Part shown: positions 31,445 to 32,537 of the stretch, in pieces
Layout: every line of letters starts with the position of its first letter
How positions within the stretch are numbered: the stretch's first letter is position 1
DNA from: an uncultured Ilumatobacter sp.
GTDB lineage: Bacteria; Actinomycetota; Acidimicrobiia; Acidimicrobiales; Ilumatobacteraceae
Assembly: GCA_937919625.1 (NCBI GenBank)
Contig: CALFRK010000165.1
Coordinates: 1-32,537, forward strand
Length of the DNA: 32,537 nt
Direction: 5' to 3'
Made by a program: the position numbers and the translations under genes
Notes under the pieces: generated by a model
Told to the model about the DNA's origin: nothing
Database searches by the model: none
Seen by the model: only the letters and a program-made list of their open reading frames with translations

Positions 31445-31594
31445 GGTTCCTCCGCACTGTTGAGGTGTGGAGGGGAAGCCGGAACTCGCACGATAGCCGT
31501 GCCACACCGATTTCACTCCGGGCAGTCGTTGTGTCGTTCCGGGTGCCCTGCGTGAGCCGCGGGAGCGGCAGAAGTCAAGGTTTTGTCAAGCCGA

Positions 31595-31620
31595 TCAAGC
31601 GGGCTACTCCGAAGGCCGAT
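31595..31620 (+). promoter_or_regulatory. Candidate FliA/WhiG-type promoter upstream of the subtilisin gene
   Basis: TCAA (31595-31598), a 16-nt spacer and GCCGAT (31615-31620) resemble the sigma-28/WhiG consensus TAAA-N15-GCCGATAA. Two more TCAAG boxes lie just upstream (31575, 31586). The ATG is 46 nt further on, with a good ribosome site between. Confidence 0.35.
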
Positions 31621-31666
31621 GTTTCGTGCGAGGCACGGCTATCTCCTCGACCGGAAGGTTCGCCAC

Positions 31667-32537
31667 ATGACGATGACTACTGAGAGCTCAACGTTCGCTA
31701 CTCCCGCGCCCACATGTGAGGCGCCACGGCGTGGACGTGTCTGGAAGGGTCCGCGCCCTTCGACCATGCTCGAGTCGCACCGGCCACCACGGGGCTCGTA
31801 CCTGGCCGTGGCCGGAGTCGTGTCGATGATCGCAGCCGGTGCGGTTGCGATGTCATACCTCGACAACGGTCCGAGTTCGGCTGCCGAAGCTGTTGCCGTC
31901 GAAGCTGTTGCCGTCGAAGACCTTTCGCTCGGCTCGATGTATAGCGTCGTCGATCAGATCGGTGCGCGTTCGCTCTGGGATCAGGGTTTCACCGGCGCCG
32001 GAGTGAACGTCGCCGTGATCGACACCGGCGTGGCCCCTGTCGAGCCGCTCACTTCCCCAGGCAAACTGGTCGCTGCCGTCGACCTTAGTTCCGAGCAGTC
32101 CGACCCCACGACGGCGTATCTCGATTCGTTCGGGCACGGAACCCATGTCGCCGGCATCATCGCCGGCCGCACACCGGGCGCCGACCCGGCATTGGCTGCC
32201 GAGCACCCCGAATGGTTCATGGGGGTCGCCCCTGACGCCGGCATCGTGTCGGTCAAGGTTGCAGGACGCGACGGGCAGGTATCGCTCGCCAGTCTGATTA
32301 CAGGAATCGACTGGGTCGTGGCGAATGCCGACGAACTCGATATCCGAGTGATCAACCTCGCCTTCGGCGGCAACTCCGGTGAGACGTATCTCACCGATCC
32401 AATCGCCGCTGCAGTCGAGCGGGCATGGAACGCGGGAATTGTTGTGGTCACGGCGGCTGGCAACAGCGGCGCAGACGCGGGCGGACTCGCTTCGCCCGCT
32501 ACCGACCCGTTCGTGATCGCCGTCGGCGGCCTCGAGG
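31667..32537 (+). CDS. Subtilisin-like serine protease (S8 family), 3' end outside window
   Basis: 290 residues are visible from ATG 31667, with GGAAGG 9 nt upstream. A charged N-terminus and one hydrophobic segment (about 45-64, SYLAVAGVVSMIAAGAVAMS) form a signal or anchor. A short repeat AEAVAVEAVAVED leads to the catalytic domain. NVAVIDTGV holds catalytic Asp119, and DSFGHGTHVAG holds catalytic His157. VINLAFGG and TAAGNSGADAGG (oxyanion Asn) follow. The window ends before the catalytic Ser. It would be an exported endopeptidase. It is divergent from the Tad operon and might process surface proteins, but nothing in the sequence proves a link. A WhiG/FliA-like promoter candidate precedes it. 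Confidence 0.92.
   Translation, partial: MTMTTESSTFATPAPTCEAPRRGRVWKGPRPSTMLESHRPPRGSYLAVAGVVSMIAAGAVAMSYLDNGPSSAAEAVAVEAVAVEDLSLGSMYSVVDQIGARSLWDQGFTGAGVNVAVIDTGVAPVEPLTSPGKLVAAVDLSSEQSDPTTAYLDSFGHGTHVAGIIAGRTPGADPALAAEHPEWFMGVAPDAGIVSVKVAGRDGQVSLASLITGIDWVVANADELDIRVINLAFGGNSGETYLTDPIAAAVERAWNAGIVVVTAAGNSGADAGGLASPATDPFVIAVGGLE

Noticed and set aside
1-32537. tRNA, rRNA, riboswitch and insertion-sequence signatures
   Set aside because: I saw no cloverleaf with CCA-end context, no rRNA core sequence, no known riboswitch core and no transposase on either strand, though subtle RNA elements could escape reading by eye.

Overview
The window is high-GC, gene-dense DNA that reads like the chromosome of an actinobacterium, most likely an acidimicrobiial (Ilumatobacter-like) lineage. 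This placement is inference. It rests on the high GC, GTG starts and 4-nt start/stop overlaps, a DevR-type response regulator, a deazaflavin (F420)-dependent reductase-family protein, an actinobacterial-style Tad locus, and many genes that seem to be transcribed without a leader. I saw no tRNA, rRNA, CRISPR array, phage or intact insertion sequence.

Layout. 3-686: 3' end of a gene whose product ends in an ADP-ribosyltransferase-like domain. 736-2886 (minus): sugar-nucleotide transferase, a decayed amidohydrolase tail, and L-lactate dehydrogenase. 3075-4421: membrane-anchored putative glycoside hydrolase. 4548-7730 (minus): nitrile-degradation cluster (amidase, cobalt-type nitrile hydratase alpha and beta, activator). 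7946-10546: large lipoprotein with Ig-like and lipocalin-like parts. 10547-11038: gene remnants and a palindrome. 11039-12702 (minus): DNA polymerase III delta' and thymidylate kinase. 12756-14509: divergent response regulator and histidine kinase. 14624-15991: three-cupredoxin multicopper oxidase. 16195-17855 (minus): two-gene unit for an envelope protein with calcium-binding-type repeats. 18124-21462: divergent F420-family gene and cyclase-STAND ATPase. 21524-24133 (minus): topoisomerase I. 24544-25551: RsgA GTPase. 25652-27069: a four-codon-repeat leader ORF overlapping an acyl-CoA dehydrogenase. 27112-27819 (minus): STAS-DUF952 fusion. 27883-31444 (minus): Tad pilus operon. 31667 to the end: secreted subtilisin-like protease, cut by the window edge.

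Functional links. Nitrile hydratase and amidase together turn nitriles into amides and then acids plus ammonia. The Tad genes form one translationally coupled unit for a Flp-type pilus. The divergent kinase and regulator look like one two-component system.

Four signals stand out. (1) The ADP-ribosyltransferase-like C-terminus at the window start. (2) A family of intergenic palindromes with the core GTGYCAGRCAC, one copy of which carries the stop codons of both flanking convergent genes. (3) A 30-codon leader peptide built of MSQR repeats whose stop overlaps the acyl-CoA dehydrogenase start. (4) A recurrent TANNNT-7 or 9 nt-start codon arrangement that points to leaderless transcription and fixes several starts.
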